DNA from: Psoroptes ovis
Lineage: Eukaryota; Arthropoda; Arachnida; Sarcoptiformes; Psoroptidae
Assembly: GCA_002943765.1 (NCBI GenBank)
Contig: PQWQ01000025.1
Coordinates: 248,001 to 312,000 of the forward strand
DNA length: 64,000 nucleotides
Reading direction: 5' to 3'
Part shown: positions 33,766 through 44,137 of the stretch, piece by piece
How positions within the stretch are numbered: the first letter of the stretch is position 1
Layout: each line of letters begins with the position of its first letter
The notes under the pieces: model-generated
What the model saw: the letters and a program-made list of their open reading frames with translations, nothing else
What the model was told of the DNA's origin: nothing
Database searches by the model: none
Made by a program: the position numbers and the translations under genes

Positions 33766-33846
33766 TAAGGTTGTCCGAAAAGTTCATTCGGCTTAATCAC
33801 AATAGAGTTGTTCATGAAAATCGGCCAGAACTTTTCGGACAACCTA
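33766..33846 (+). mobile_element. mariner-like MITE, copy 22
   Basis: Near-consensus copy between the convergent stop codons of PAK1IP1 (33712) and the LIM protein gene (33857). It makes up most of that intergenic space. Confidence 0.92.
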
Positions 33847-33856
33847 AAATTTTTTG

Positions 33857-34588
33857 CTAAACCTTGAACACTTTGGTTGGTTTTATTTGTGAATTTCTGA
33901 GGGTTTTCGGTGTTATTTCAGCGGTGTTGAAGGTTGGTGGTGTTGATCGAAGACTACAGCTGAGTGGTTGTTTACATTTTTTAAGGTTGTTTGAAGACAT
34001 TTTGGACGGTAAATTTTGTCCCCAAAGACAATTTTCGCAGCTAAATTGCAGTTTTCCTGTAGATATTCTCGAATACAATGCGGATTGACTGGCGTCCAGT
34101 TTGATTTCATTGATGCAAATGGAACATTTTAAACAATTTCGGTGATAAATAAGGCTTAATTCTTCAAGTTGAATGTATTCGATGAGTTGTTGACTGGCGG
34201 CGTTCATTTTGAGCGATGACTGGCAGCCATGGCAAATGAATTGTAGACAATTCGGGTGATAATAATCGATGATATCATCAGCTGATTGTTGCTGCTGTTG
34301 GACATAATAATCATCATCACAGCTGATTTGCGTGGAGCAATTTCGGCAAAATTTCGGTGGATAAGTGATCTTGAAGCATTCATGGCAGAGAAATCTTTGG
34401 ATTTCTTGGGATGACCCGTGGATTTCTTGACCTGATGACATCGATTCTTGACATTTCGAGCATCGGAAACATTCCAAGTGGACAAATTTCGAATTTTCAC
34501 CGTTTTCCAGTGAAAATTCAATGAATTTGGTATCATTCGAATCGATTAAATATGATTGACAACTGGAACATTTGATATCAGGGTCCAT
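33857..34588 (-). CDS. LIM-domain protein (single exon)
   Basis: 243 residues. LIM 1 is clear: CSSC at 7-10, HLECFRCSKC near 37-46 and CHEC near 68-71. A second double finger follows (FCRNC, YHPNCLQFICHGC) and a third cysteine set (YHRNCLKCSIC, SCENC); the CxxC of the third LIM appears to be the ICHGC shared with the second. A Q-rich loop interrupts LIM 2. The C-terminus is basic and proline/threonine-rich. LIM domains are protein-binding zinc modules; no homeodomain or kinase accompanies them. I cannot name an orthologue. Its start lies 275 bp from the divergent MESD start, so the two probably share a promoter. Confidence 0.78.
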   Translation of the reverse strand: MDPDIKCSSCQSYLIDSNDTKFIEFSLENGENSKFVHLECFRCSKCQESMSSGQEIHGSSQEIQRFLCHECFKITYPPKFCRNCSTQISCDDDYYVQQQQQSADDIIDYYHPNCLQFICHGCQSSLKMNAASQQLIEYIQLEELSLIYHRNCLKCSICINEIKLDASQSALYSRISTGKLQFSCENCLWGQNLPSKMSSNNLKKCKQPLSCSLRSTPPTFNTAEITPKTLRNSQIKPTKVFKV

Positions 34589-34863
34589 TTCTTCACAAAA
34601 CTTGAAATATTCATGGTGAATTATGGGAACATTTTCAACGGGTTTAAATAATGGAAAAAATTTCGAATGTTTTTAAAAACAAAACAAAAAAAAAAAAAAT
34701 TCGAAAATTCGAATTTTAAAAAATTCGAAACGGCTATTGCCACCCAAAGGGCCTTTTGCTGTCGAAATAGACATTATTTTGTAGCATGACAAGTCATTGA
34801 TTATTTCAATTTTTTGAAATATCGAAAAACCTGAAAAAAACCCTGAGAGAAACCTTTGAAAAA

Positions 34864-35430
34864 ATGTCAGCCAAAATCTATTATCTGTTGATTGTCGCAA
34901 TCAACCTCGTGGCCACCGTACACTGTGATAAAACATGGAAACAAAAAGATATCCGTGATTATAATGATGCCGATATGGAACGACTGTTTGACCAATGGGA
35001 AGAGAATGATGACGAGCCGCTACCAGATGATGAGCTGCCTGAACATCTTCGTCGTAAATCACCTATGAATACTCCCATAGACATGTCCAAAATGGATTTT
35101 TCGAATCCAGAAAACGTGTTGAAACTAAGTAAAAAGGGTAAAACCTTGATGATATTTGTATCGGTCGATGGTCGACCGACACGTGATGAAACTGAACAGC
35201 TGACAGCGTTGTGGCAATCCTCACTGCAAAACAATCACATTATTTGTGATCGTTTCATTGTCGATGATAATCGTGCCATATTTATGTTCAAAGATGGATC
35301 GCAAGCATGGGATGCCAAAGAATTTTTGGTTCAACAAAAACGCCTTAAAGATGTGACAATCGAGAATAAGGTTTACCCGGGTGTTTATCGGGACCCTGGC
35401 GACCCCGGCCATCCTAAGGAAGAGCTGTGA
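34864..35430 (+). CDS. MESD: MESD/Boca chaperone for LDL-receptor-family proteins
   Basis: 188 residues in a single exon. It begins with a signal peptide (IYYLLIVAINLVATVHC). The body matches MESD: KDIRDYNDADMERLFDQWEE, DMSKMDFSNPENVLKLSKKG, LMIFVSVDG, and the central fold ending in VTIENKVYPGVYRD. The C-terminal KEEL resembles the REDL/KDEL-type ER retention signal of the family. MESD/Boca folds the beta-propeller-EGF modules of LRP5/6-type Wnt co-receptors in the ER. AATAAA follows at about 35495. Confidence 0.94.
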   Translation: MSAKIYYLLIVAINLVATVHCDKTWKQKDIRDYNDADMERLFDQWEENDDEPLPDDELPEHLRRKSPMNTPIDMSKMDFSNPENVLKLSKKGKTLMIFVSVDGRPTRDETEQLTALWQSSLQNNHIICDRFIVDDNRAIFMFKDGSQAWDAKEFLVQQKRLKDVTIENKVYPGVYRDPGDPGHPKEEL

Positions 35431-35561
35431 ATCCACCAAGTACCCCTGGTCCACGACCAAAGAATCGATCGTATCGATTGATCATATGATTGTAAATAAA
35501 ACTTTAATTCGTTCGAATTCGATAAAAATACAGTAAATCTTCGCTTATTAAAACAGCTGAT

Positions 35562-37056
35562 TCAAACAAATTTTTTCTTTGATTTTTTTCGATGTGAACG
35601 ATTCTTGAATTTATGAGAGAATCTTTGATTGTGTACAAATGTATTATTCAGACGTATTTGACACTGGGTCCCGGTGAAGTCTTTGCGGCAACGGCAACGA
35701 TTTACACCCGAACATTTGCCGTTGTTCAAACATGGTATGAGACATTTGGAGTATTCACATCTACAGTCAGGTGGGGTGGAAATAGAAATAGTTTAAACGA
35801 TCAAAGTCTATAAAACACATCAAGGGTTATTACCTTGGCCCATAGTAACCACGGCGGCAAAGACACGAATCTTTTTGTACGCATTTTCCACCGTTCAAAC
35901 ATTTTTGGCTGCAGATTCCACCCTGTGTTCGAATGGGAACAAAATTCAAAGATTAGGACCCTTTGAACCCTTTGCAACAAGCCACATACCTCACAGTGTA
36001 GACCTTGAAAACCGGCCGAGCAAGCACAAACACCAGGCGCAATACAGGTGCCACCATTCATGCACTGGGGATAGCAAAGGGCAGATTCACAGTATTTTCC
36101 AAGGAAACCTGAAAAAACAAAGGACCAAAGAAACAAACGAATTAGTAAATAATCTAAGTACCCAGGGGACTCATTGATTAGAAGGCCTAGGACTAGCAAA
36201 AAATTCAAAAAAAAAAAAAAAAATACCTGTAGGACAAACACAAATTTTATCCGTATTACATTTACCATTATTTCCACAAAGCCGATCACATTCAGGATCA
36301 GGCCCATTGTATGTACATTGTTTTTTCAGCTTCAGCCGTATCGGTGTACCCGGCAGGTACTCGTTAGTGTCCAAATCAATAATACGAAGACCAAGGGTAA
36401 AAGTGGCTATACCTGTTCGATTACCGATACATGGTATGAATACTTGAAAAATGTTCGATTTCTTTGGAACGTGGCCATTTCGTTCGATTGATAGCAGCGG
36501 CGGTGGTAATATAGCGTCATTGAATGATTGTAATTGAAAGAAATCATAATAATAATTCTTGCGGTCCCCGGATTTCCATGTAAAATTAACGGATTTCACT
36601 TCGGTCGGTATTATGGGCAGGTATTTTTCAAAATTCGGATCCAAAACATATGGCAGCACTACACCATCGACGATTGCATGGATTTTCATCGGGAATCCTA
36701 AGGGGTCATTGATGGACAAATAAACAAGGGTTAAAGCTTGGTGGATTCGAAATTTGAATAATCAAAAAAATACCATTGAAAAATTGTTTTACTTGCATTT
36801 CATCGATCCATAGTGATATATCATCATTTTTGAAATTATTATTATTCGATACATGTGATTGTTGTTGATCATTATTATTGTAATTATAATCGAAATTATT
36901 TGGATTATTCGAATTAATTATGGAATAATTATCATCGATTGCATCGATTTTGGTTATGAAATATTGGAAAAATAATGGCAATAACAGCAGTAATAACAAT
37001 GTAAACAATGAATGATTATTATATGAATCAATATTATAAATCATTGACAAAATCAT
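35562..37056 (-). CDS. WIF1: Wnt inhibitory factor 1 / Shifted-like secreted protein (5 exons)
   Basis: Exons 36774-37056, 36227-36697, 35990-36108, 35834-35922 and 35562-35760 encode 386 residues. A hydrophobic signal segment (SLFTLLLLLLLPLFFQYF) is followed by an N-rich stretch and the WIF domain: ISLWIDEMQVKQFFNG, VKSVNFTW, YYYDFFQLQSF, FIPCIGNRTGIATF. Four EGF-like repeats come next, with CVCPTGFLGKYCE rebuilt across an intron, then CMNGGTC, CLNGGKC and CLNNGKC. The tail is short and basic (KNRSHRKKSKKK). Vertebrate WIF1 binds Wnts; Drosophila Shifted binds heparan sulphate proteoglycans and spreads Hedgehog. Which role applies here is unknown. Four EGF repeats is fewer than the five of the family. 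Confidence 0.92.
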
Positions 37057-37525
37057 TATCAAATATTAAACATAATAATCATAAATAATGATCGATATTG
37101 ATTCGTATGAATTGGCACCTTGGTTCAAATATCAATGATAATATGCTCAAATCACATTTCAATTGATCAAAATTGAGTCAATTTGGAATTGTTTATTGGA
37201 TTTACATGGTCATTTTTATGGAAACTTGTCAGTATGGTCAAATGGATTGATGATGATTATTTGTAGTTGATTTGTTCAAATTTCTTCAAAAATGACTTGT
37301 AATTCATTTACAAAATTATTTATTTTAGAAATTGTCAAAAATCAAAAAACAGAAATGTAAACAAACAATGAAAAAAAATGGGCGTGTCTCAAAAATCAGC
37401 TGTTTTTTTGTTTTGTTTTTTTTTCGTTGTTTCACTGTTAGGTTGTCCGAAAAGTTCATTTCGCTTAATCACGATAGAGTTGCTGAATGAAAATCGGCCA
37501 AAACTTTCTGGACAACCTAATATTT
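37057..37525. other. Intergenic region between WIF1 and AATF
   Basis: Holds the WIF1 promoter and the AATF 3' end. MITE copy 23 ends six bases from the AATF stop codon. Nothing else is evident. Confidence 0.45.
37439..37520 (+). mobile_element. mariner-like MITE, copy 23
   Basis: TTAGGTTGTCCGAAAAGTTC to CTTTCTGGACAACCTAA. It lies directly after the AATF stop codon, so it is probably in the transcribed 3' region. Confidence 0.91.
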
Positions 37526-38863
37526 TCATTCAGCTAAATCAGCTGTTGTTGTCGCCGTAGTAAAATTACCAAACAGCGATTTAAACAGGTCATTTTTCGC
37601 CTCATCAATCATTGTTGTTCGATCTTCGGGTGCCATAAAATTGACCAGTTTTTCATGGACATCATACCTTAGTTTTCGACCTTTACTTGCTTTGGTGTCG
37701 ACCGAAGCCTTTTTCTTATTAGATTTCATCAAATGGGTGTTGAAGCCGCCGGCGGCGGCTGATATCGTCGGATCAGCTGATTTACTTTCAATCATTTTCT
37801 TCAATAAATACTGATAAAAATCATCGTCGTCGAATATCAGTTGATTAGGTTCATTACAGGGGTCATTACTTGGGTCATCGATTTGGTCCAAAATTTTCAA
37901 TTCACTTCGAGCTATTTTTGTCCGGCGAATCAGCCGATCTTTGTCCATGAGTATCTTTTCAATCATCCGAGAAGGTCGTAGGTCAAATGATTGCTCAAAT
38001 AGCCGTAAGTTTTTATTAAGATTATTGATCAATTTAGTCTTTTCATACCATTCATCCAGTAGCTTAGGGTATTTTTGTTGGATTCGGGCCATTTTCCTTC
38101 GAATCCTTGCCGGTGGATCATTCAATTTACGTTTTCGTTGCTTTGCGGCTGCCATTGAAAACAGCTGATCATCGATATCGAGAAATATTCGTTGTAATTT
38201 ACTTAGTCCTTTCAATATTTGACCATTTAACAGGTGATTGGTTTCATTTTGACCAATGAAATTTGAATTTAAAGGTAAACAATTCGATAGCGAAAGCAGT
38301 TTTTGCATTTTCATTCGTAAATTTAGCAGTGATTCATATAGTAACAGCTGATTTTTCAATGATCGAGCTTTGTCGATCAGCTCTTGGTCATAATCATTCA
38401 TTATGCTGATGCTCTTGGGTTCATTCGACCCTAGGGTCTCTTCATCAGGGTCCTGATCGGACATTTCATCATCGATGATTCGACTCCGTGCGTCTTCGTA
38501 CACGGATTGATCGTCATTGACCGCCGAGTCGTACGAATGATCAGAGACGTCTTCGTCGTCGTCGGCGGATTCGCCTTGGTCATCGTCTTCAGGGTCTTGA
38601 AATTCACCATCCAGGTCCTTGCGGTCAATTTTTTGACCCGAATATCTTTGGTCATACGAGGACAAGTATTCGATTTGTTTTCGACGTATTCGACTTGGCT
38701 GATTCACTGGTTGATGATCGGCTGATTGCTTATCATCATCATTTAGGTTAACCTCTAAAACCCTCGTAGCTAATGTTGATTCATCTTCATTTATATGTTC
38801 GATATCGACGGATTTAGGTTCAGGATCGAACAGTTGATCCAATTCTTCGGATAATTTTGGCAT
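37526..38863 (-). CDS. AATF: AATF/Che-1/Bfr2 nucleolar protein
   Basis: Single exon of 445 residues from the ATG at 38863 (MPKLSEELDQLF); the longer frame upstream begins with TTG. Features match the family: an acidic N-terminal third (FQDPEDDDQGESADDDEDVS), the AATF/Bfr2 central leucine-rich helical region (KNQLLLYESLLNLRMKMQKL), and the C-terminal TRAUB domain (KASKGRKLRYDVHEKLVNFM, then APED). The protein is part of the ANN complex for early 40S pre-rRNA processing and in vertebrates also regulates transcription and apoptosis. It shares a divergent promoter with the adaptin gene. Confidence 0.93.
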   Translation of the reverse strand: MPKLSEELDQLFDPEPKSVDIEHINEDESTLATRVLEVNLNDDDKQSADHQPVNQPSRIRRKQIEYLSSYDQRYSGQKIDRKDLDGEFQDPEDDDQGESADDDEDVSDHSYDSAVNDDQSVYEDARSRIIDDEMSDQDPDEETLGSNEPKSISIMNDYDQELIDKARSLKNQLLLYESLLNLRMKMQKLLSLSNCLPLNSNFIGQNETNHLLNGQILKGLSKLQRIFLDIDDQLFSMAAAKQRKRKLNDPPARIRRKMARIQQKYPKLLDEWYEKTKLINNLNKNLRLFEQSFDLRPSRMIEKILMDKDRLIRRTKIARSELKILDQIDDPSNDPCNEPNQLIFDDDDFYQYLLKKMIESKSADPTISAAAGGFNTHLMKSNKKKASVDTKASKGRKLRYDVHEKLVNFMAPEDRTTMIDEAKNDLFKSLFGNFTTATTTADLAE

Positions 38864-39540
38864 TTTTTGGATTTGATTTATGAAAATCAATTTGAAAAAA
38901 TCAAAACAAACAAAAAACGTGGTTTGTCCTGGTATTTATGAATCATAAAAATTAAAGAGAAAAAACAAAATTTTTAGCGAAAATACTGCCATCTGGTGGA
39001 ATTTTTTCGCGAAAATTTTTCCGGCTTTTCACTCTGATAAATGCCACTACAAAAATTTAAAAAACATCACAAAAAAAGCCGGAGGAGTGGCGAACACAAT
39101 ACAGAGCGAGACGTAGTGGTACGTCAACAACAGTAAAAAAAAAAGCAAAAACAAAAAAACGACAAAACACGTCATCGACCGATTGAGCGCTTTGAATTCG
39201 AAAATCGAAGCTCTGAGTTGTCAAATGTTTACATACACACACAGAAAACTACACAAACAACTACACTCACATACCTCTACACTTCACACACACACCTGCT
39301 ATATAAATAAACACCCAGCCACCACTGTGTTTATACATCATCAATTGATTCGAATTACTCAATGTTTATACAGTGTTTTGTCAACAAAAAATCGATTATT
39401 TACCATCGAATTTGCTGGGCGTTCTGACCAAAAAAAACATTCGAATCGAATTATTCGAAGCCACAAAAACATTCCATCGAATCCAGCTGATTGGCCAAAT
39501 CTTTAATCGTAAATAAATCGCAAGTCCCGCAAAACGCAAA
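38864..39540. promoter_or_regulatory. Divergent AATF / AP-1-2 beta promoter
   Basis: 677 bp between two start codons. It contains CTGCCATCTGGTGG (38986-38999), whose complement is a full CTCF core CCACCAGATGGCAG. It also has AAATGCCACTAC (39039-39050) and ACGTAGTGGTACGTCA (39111-39126). The last two match motifs in the divergent promoter at 9.5 kb. A CA-rich stretch (about 39230-39300) probably lies in the adaptin 5' untranslated region. Confidence 0.55.
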
Positions 39541-42453
39541 ATGACGGACGCAAAATACTTTGCCAACACCAAGAAAGGTGAAATATTCGAACTGAAAAGC
39601 GAGCTGAACAGTGATAAGAAGGAGAAGCGACGTGAAGCCGTTAAGAAAGTGATCGCATCGATGACCGTAGGCAAAGATGTATCGGCTTTGTTTCCCGACG
39701 TTGTTAATTGTATGCAAACCGATAATCTCGAACTGAAGAAACTGGTGTATTTGTACCTAATGAATTATGCAAAAAGTCAACCAGATCTGGCCATAATGGC
39801 TGTCAATACGTTTGTACGTGATTGTGAAGATCCGAACCCGCTGATTCGAGCTCTAGCCGTACGTACTATGGGCTGTATTCGGGTGGACAAGATCACTGAA
39901 TATCTTTGTGAGCCGCTTCGAAAGTGTTTACGTGATGAAGATCCATATGTTCGGAAAACGGCTGCTGTTTGTGTGGCCAAACTACACGATATCAATGCTC
40001 AAATGGTCGAAGAACAAGGTTTCTTAGATCTTTTAAAAGATTTGCTTTCAGATTCGAATCCAATGGTTGTTGCGAATGCTGTGGCAGCGCTGTCCGAAAT
40101 CAATGAAGCATCATCATCGGGTAAATCCCTTGTCGAACTGAATATGCAAACCGTTAACAAGCTATTGACAGCGTTGAATGAATGTAATGAATGGGGTCAA
40201 GTATTCATATTGGATTCGCTGGCCAACTATACACCAGTGGATGATCGTGAAGCACAAAGTATTTGTGAACGTGTAACACCACGGTTGGCACATGCAAATG
40301 CAGCTGTCGTATTGAGTGCAGTCAAAGTCCTGATGAAATTTCTTGAATTAATTCCACAAGATTCTGATTTTGTTAATACATTGATTAAGAAACTAGCGCC
40401 ACCTTTAGTCACTCTGCTTTCGTCTGAACCTGAAGTACAATATGTTGCATTGCGTAACATTAATTTGATTGTTCAAAAACGACCCGATATCCTTAAACAT
40501 GAAATGAAAGTATTCTTTGTCAAATATAATGATCCGATATATGTGAAACTCGAAAAGCTCGACATAATGATCCGCTTAGCATCACAATCAAACATTAATC
40601 AAGTGTTAGCCGAACTCAAAGAATATGCCACCGAAGTTGATGTTGATTTCGTACGTAAAGCCGTAAGGGCTATAGGTCGTTGTGCCATAAAAGTTGAACA
40701 ATCAGCTGAACGTTGTGTGGCCACATTGTTGGAATTGATACAAACCAAGGTGAATTATGTGGTTCAAGAGGCTATAGTTGTCATCAAAGATATATTTCGT
40801 AAATATCCAAATAAATATGAAAGTATTATATCGACATTGTGTGAAAATCTCGATACCCTCGATGAACCTGAAGCTCGGGCTTCGATGATATGGATCATTG
40901 GTGAATATGCTGAACGTATTGATAATGCTGATGAGCTGCTTGAAACATTTTTGGAAGGTTTTCATGATGAAAACACTCAGGTACAGTTGCAGCTACTTAC
41001 GGCTATTGTTAAGCTATTTTTGAAACGACCAACCGAAACCCAAGAACTGGTTCAACAAGTATTGAGTTTGGCCACCCAAGATAGTGATAATCCTGATCTT
41101 CGTGATCGTGGATTTATTTATTGGCGCCTCCTGTCGACTGATCCGGCTGCGGCCAAAGAAGTTGTCCTAGCCGAAAAGCCATTGATTTCAGAAGAAACTG
41201 ATTTGCTTGAACCGACCCTGCTGGATGAACTGATTTGTCATATCGGTAGTTTAGCTTCGGTCTATCATAAACCACCTTCATCATTCGTTGAAGGTCGTAG
41301 TGGTTATCAACGTAAAACACTGATGAGTCGTAATGGTTCGGGTGATGATAATTCTGGTGGCAACACTGGTGCCGGCACCACAGGTGGCAGCACTGGCGCT
41401 GCCGAACCAACAGTCATTCCAGCAGCTGATAGTTTGATTGGTGATTTACTTAGTTTGGACATTGGTAATCCAGCACCGGCACCCAGTTATTCATCGACAG
41501 CGGGCGCACCTGGTTCAGGACTTGATTTCCTAGGTAATGGCCTCGATACGTTGCTTGGTGGTTTGTCAGGTAGTGGCCCTGGTGATCAAGCACCAGCAGC
41601 TAGCGATCCGGGAGCCGCAACATCAACAGCTGGTCTTTTGGGCGACATTTTCGGTATGGCCACCACATCGGAAACCTTTTATTCACCACCAAAACAGGTA
41701 AGACCCTTATAATTTTAGAATTTCACTCAAAATTAACCCTTTGAATCACCTTTGATCATTTCATTTGTACTCAAGGTCTGGTTACCGGCCGTACGAGGTA
41801 AAGGTCTCGAAATTGAAGGCACCTTTACCCGCCGTAATGGACAAATCTACATGGAAATGACCATCCACAACAAAGCCATGCAAGCTATGGGCGGTTTTGC
41901 CATTCAATTTAATAAGAATAGTTTTGGGTTATCACCAGCACAACCGTTGCAAGTACCGACACCGTTACAACCAAATACAAATGCTGACGTTAGTTTACCG
42001 CTGAACACGCTGGGTCAAGTACAGAAAATGGATCCGTTGACCAGTTTACAGGTCGCCGTAAAGAATCATGTTGATGTATTCTATTTTAGTTGTATTGTAC
42101 CGATCAATGTGTTTTGCACTGAAGATGGCCAAATGGATAAACGAGTATTTTTGACCACATGGAAAGATATTCCATCACAGAATGAGGTACAATTTAATAT
42201 TGAAAATTGTACCCTCAACGTTGAACAAATATCACAAAAGCTGCAATCGAACAATATATTCACTATCGCCCGTCGTAATGTCGAAGGTCAAGATATGCTT
42301 TATCAATCGATGAAATTCACTAACAACATATGGGTCTTGGCCGAACTCAAAATTCAACCTGGTAATACCCAATTCGTATTGTCGCTAAAAGCACGTGTCA
42401 CCGATGTCGCGCAACCTGTTTATCAAATTTATGATTCAATTCTTCATAATTAA
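39541..42453 (+). CDS. AP1B1: AP-1/AP-2 complex subunit beta (beta-adaptin, 2 exons)
   Basis: Exons 39541-41697 and 41776-42453 encode 944 residues, the usual length (~940). The trunk begins MTDAKYFANTKKGEIFELKS and contains the HEAT-like repeats of beta-adaptin (DPNPLIRALAVRTMGCIRVD, DEDPYVRKTAAVCVAKL). The G/S/T/A-rich hinge has a clathrin-box-type LLSLD (residue ~634). The ear domain follows (GKGLEIEGTF, NSFGLSPAQPL). It binds clathrin, dileucine cargo and adaptor partners at the trans-Golgi network and plasma membrane. Arthropods typically have one beta subunit serving both AP-1 and AP-2, and I assume that here. Only one 78 bp intron interrupts the gene. AATAAA occurs at about 42658. Confidence 0.96.
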
Positions 42454-43970
42454 TCTTCATTTTTCGGCTATTTCGACCTATTTTGGTCTTAAAGTATTGG
42501 TCTTTGAAAATATTGGTTAACCCTTTTCCGGTCATCGAATGTCAATTTGAATATTTAATTTTTAGAGTGCACGAATAGTAATTTTACCATTAATTACATT
42601 GTTTATGAATCACTATTTGCTGTAATCATTTTTTCAAATGAATTTTTAATTGAATGGAATAAAATTGTTTGTTTTTGTTTGACAGGTTTCATTTCATTGG
42701 TCATTGAATAATCGAAACTAATCAAATCACAAAACAATTAATCCTTTACTACCGGTTGTAGTGAAGGTACTTGTCATATCAAAAATTAATTGAAATTTTT
42801 GAAATTTTGATTTGAAACTTACTTGTCACAATAATTCTGTTTGACAAGTTCTTAATTAATCTTATTAACTAAGATTATCAATAGTGAATGGTCAATCAAT
42901 AATTGTTTATGTAGGACAAAATACATTCATAGAGCTACTGTACTATTAGTGGTACAAGTGAGGTACTAGGCTCAGGGTTCAGGCATGTATGGTTATATAT
43001 AAGAATTGCAAATCGAAAGGGTTATTGAAAGACCTGTCAAAAGGGTCTTGAGCAGATTAGCTAAGGGTAGCAAAAAGCTATGCTTTCTATGCTACAACTA
43101 CAGCTGTACATAGTAAGCTATGTATTAGTAAAAAACCATTCAAGTGATTAAGAGGATTATACCCTCTTTAAAAACAAACATAACATGACAATGACATGAC
43201 ATGACATAACTCATTGAAATTAAAGGAAAAAAAATAACTCTTTTACATACCTTATGAGGGGGTTTTCCGTAAAATATGTTGAATAATACAATCACAGATG
43301 AATAATACAAACAGATTAATCTGATGATAATTGAATCGATATCACTAAACTGGTCACAAACAAAAATGAATAAATAATTGATTAATTTATTCATTGTTAA
43401 AATTCACATGTGTGTGGTCAAATTGGTTTGTTGAGAACCAAAAAAATTTAATTAAATCATTGAAGATTTACACTGGTCACTACTACCTACTAGTCACTGT
43501 TTGGTCACTACTGGATCACACTGGTAACTCGATTTTTGTTTGTTCACTACTGGGTCAATCGATCAATTGACCACCAAGACACCAAATCAAATTGCACATT
43601 GATAAACAAAAAATAATAATTTTCAATTTTAACAATTTGATTTGTCACCAAAATGAAAACATAAATATTTACAAATAAATCACAACACAAACAAATAAAT
43701 AGAAACATACACAAAGTACGTGTCACAATAATAATTGTAATAATTATCATCGAATGACCATTGCTTTGGGTGGTCCCATATTCATTTATATGGTGCAGCA
43801 ACAATAATCATACAATATAAATATCTCATATATCACCATATGTGTGTGTGTGTGTAGTAATGACAAAATTATTATTGTTGTAATGATTTTTTGAATAATA
43901 ATTTAAACAAATTTAAAATATAATGACAAATGTCAAAATTGTTTTTTTTTTTGTTTCTTTGGACCACTTG

Positions 43971-44137
43971 TAGGGTCCTAGGGTCCTAGGGTCTTACCCT
44001 TGTTATTGTTATTATTGTTACTGGTAAATAATCATTTACAACAACAATTATTGTTGTTGTTGTAAAGGTTGATACAATTCTAGGGTCTGGACCTCATGGA
44101 GGCCCTAGGGTCCCAGGGCCCTAGGACCCTAGGCCCT
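43971..44137. repeat. CCTAGGGTC repeat and hairpin cluster
   Basis: TAGGGTCCTAGGGTCCTAGG is a tandem of about 9 bp units at ~43971-43993. At 44104-44133 CCTAGGGTCC and GGACCCTAGG form a 10 bp inverted repeat around a 10 bp loop. Between them TTTACAACAACAAT and ATTGTTGTTGTTGTAAA form another stem (~44035-44066). The GC-rich motifs stand out from the AT-rich surroundings. Confidence 0.8.

Noticed and set aside
43140..43394. Minus-strand hydrophobic frame with a splice-donor-like end (GTATGT)
   Set aside because: It could be a first exon, but no partner exon or domain is visible toward 42.46 kb. Left unannotated.
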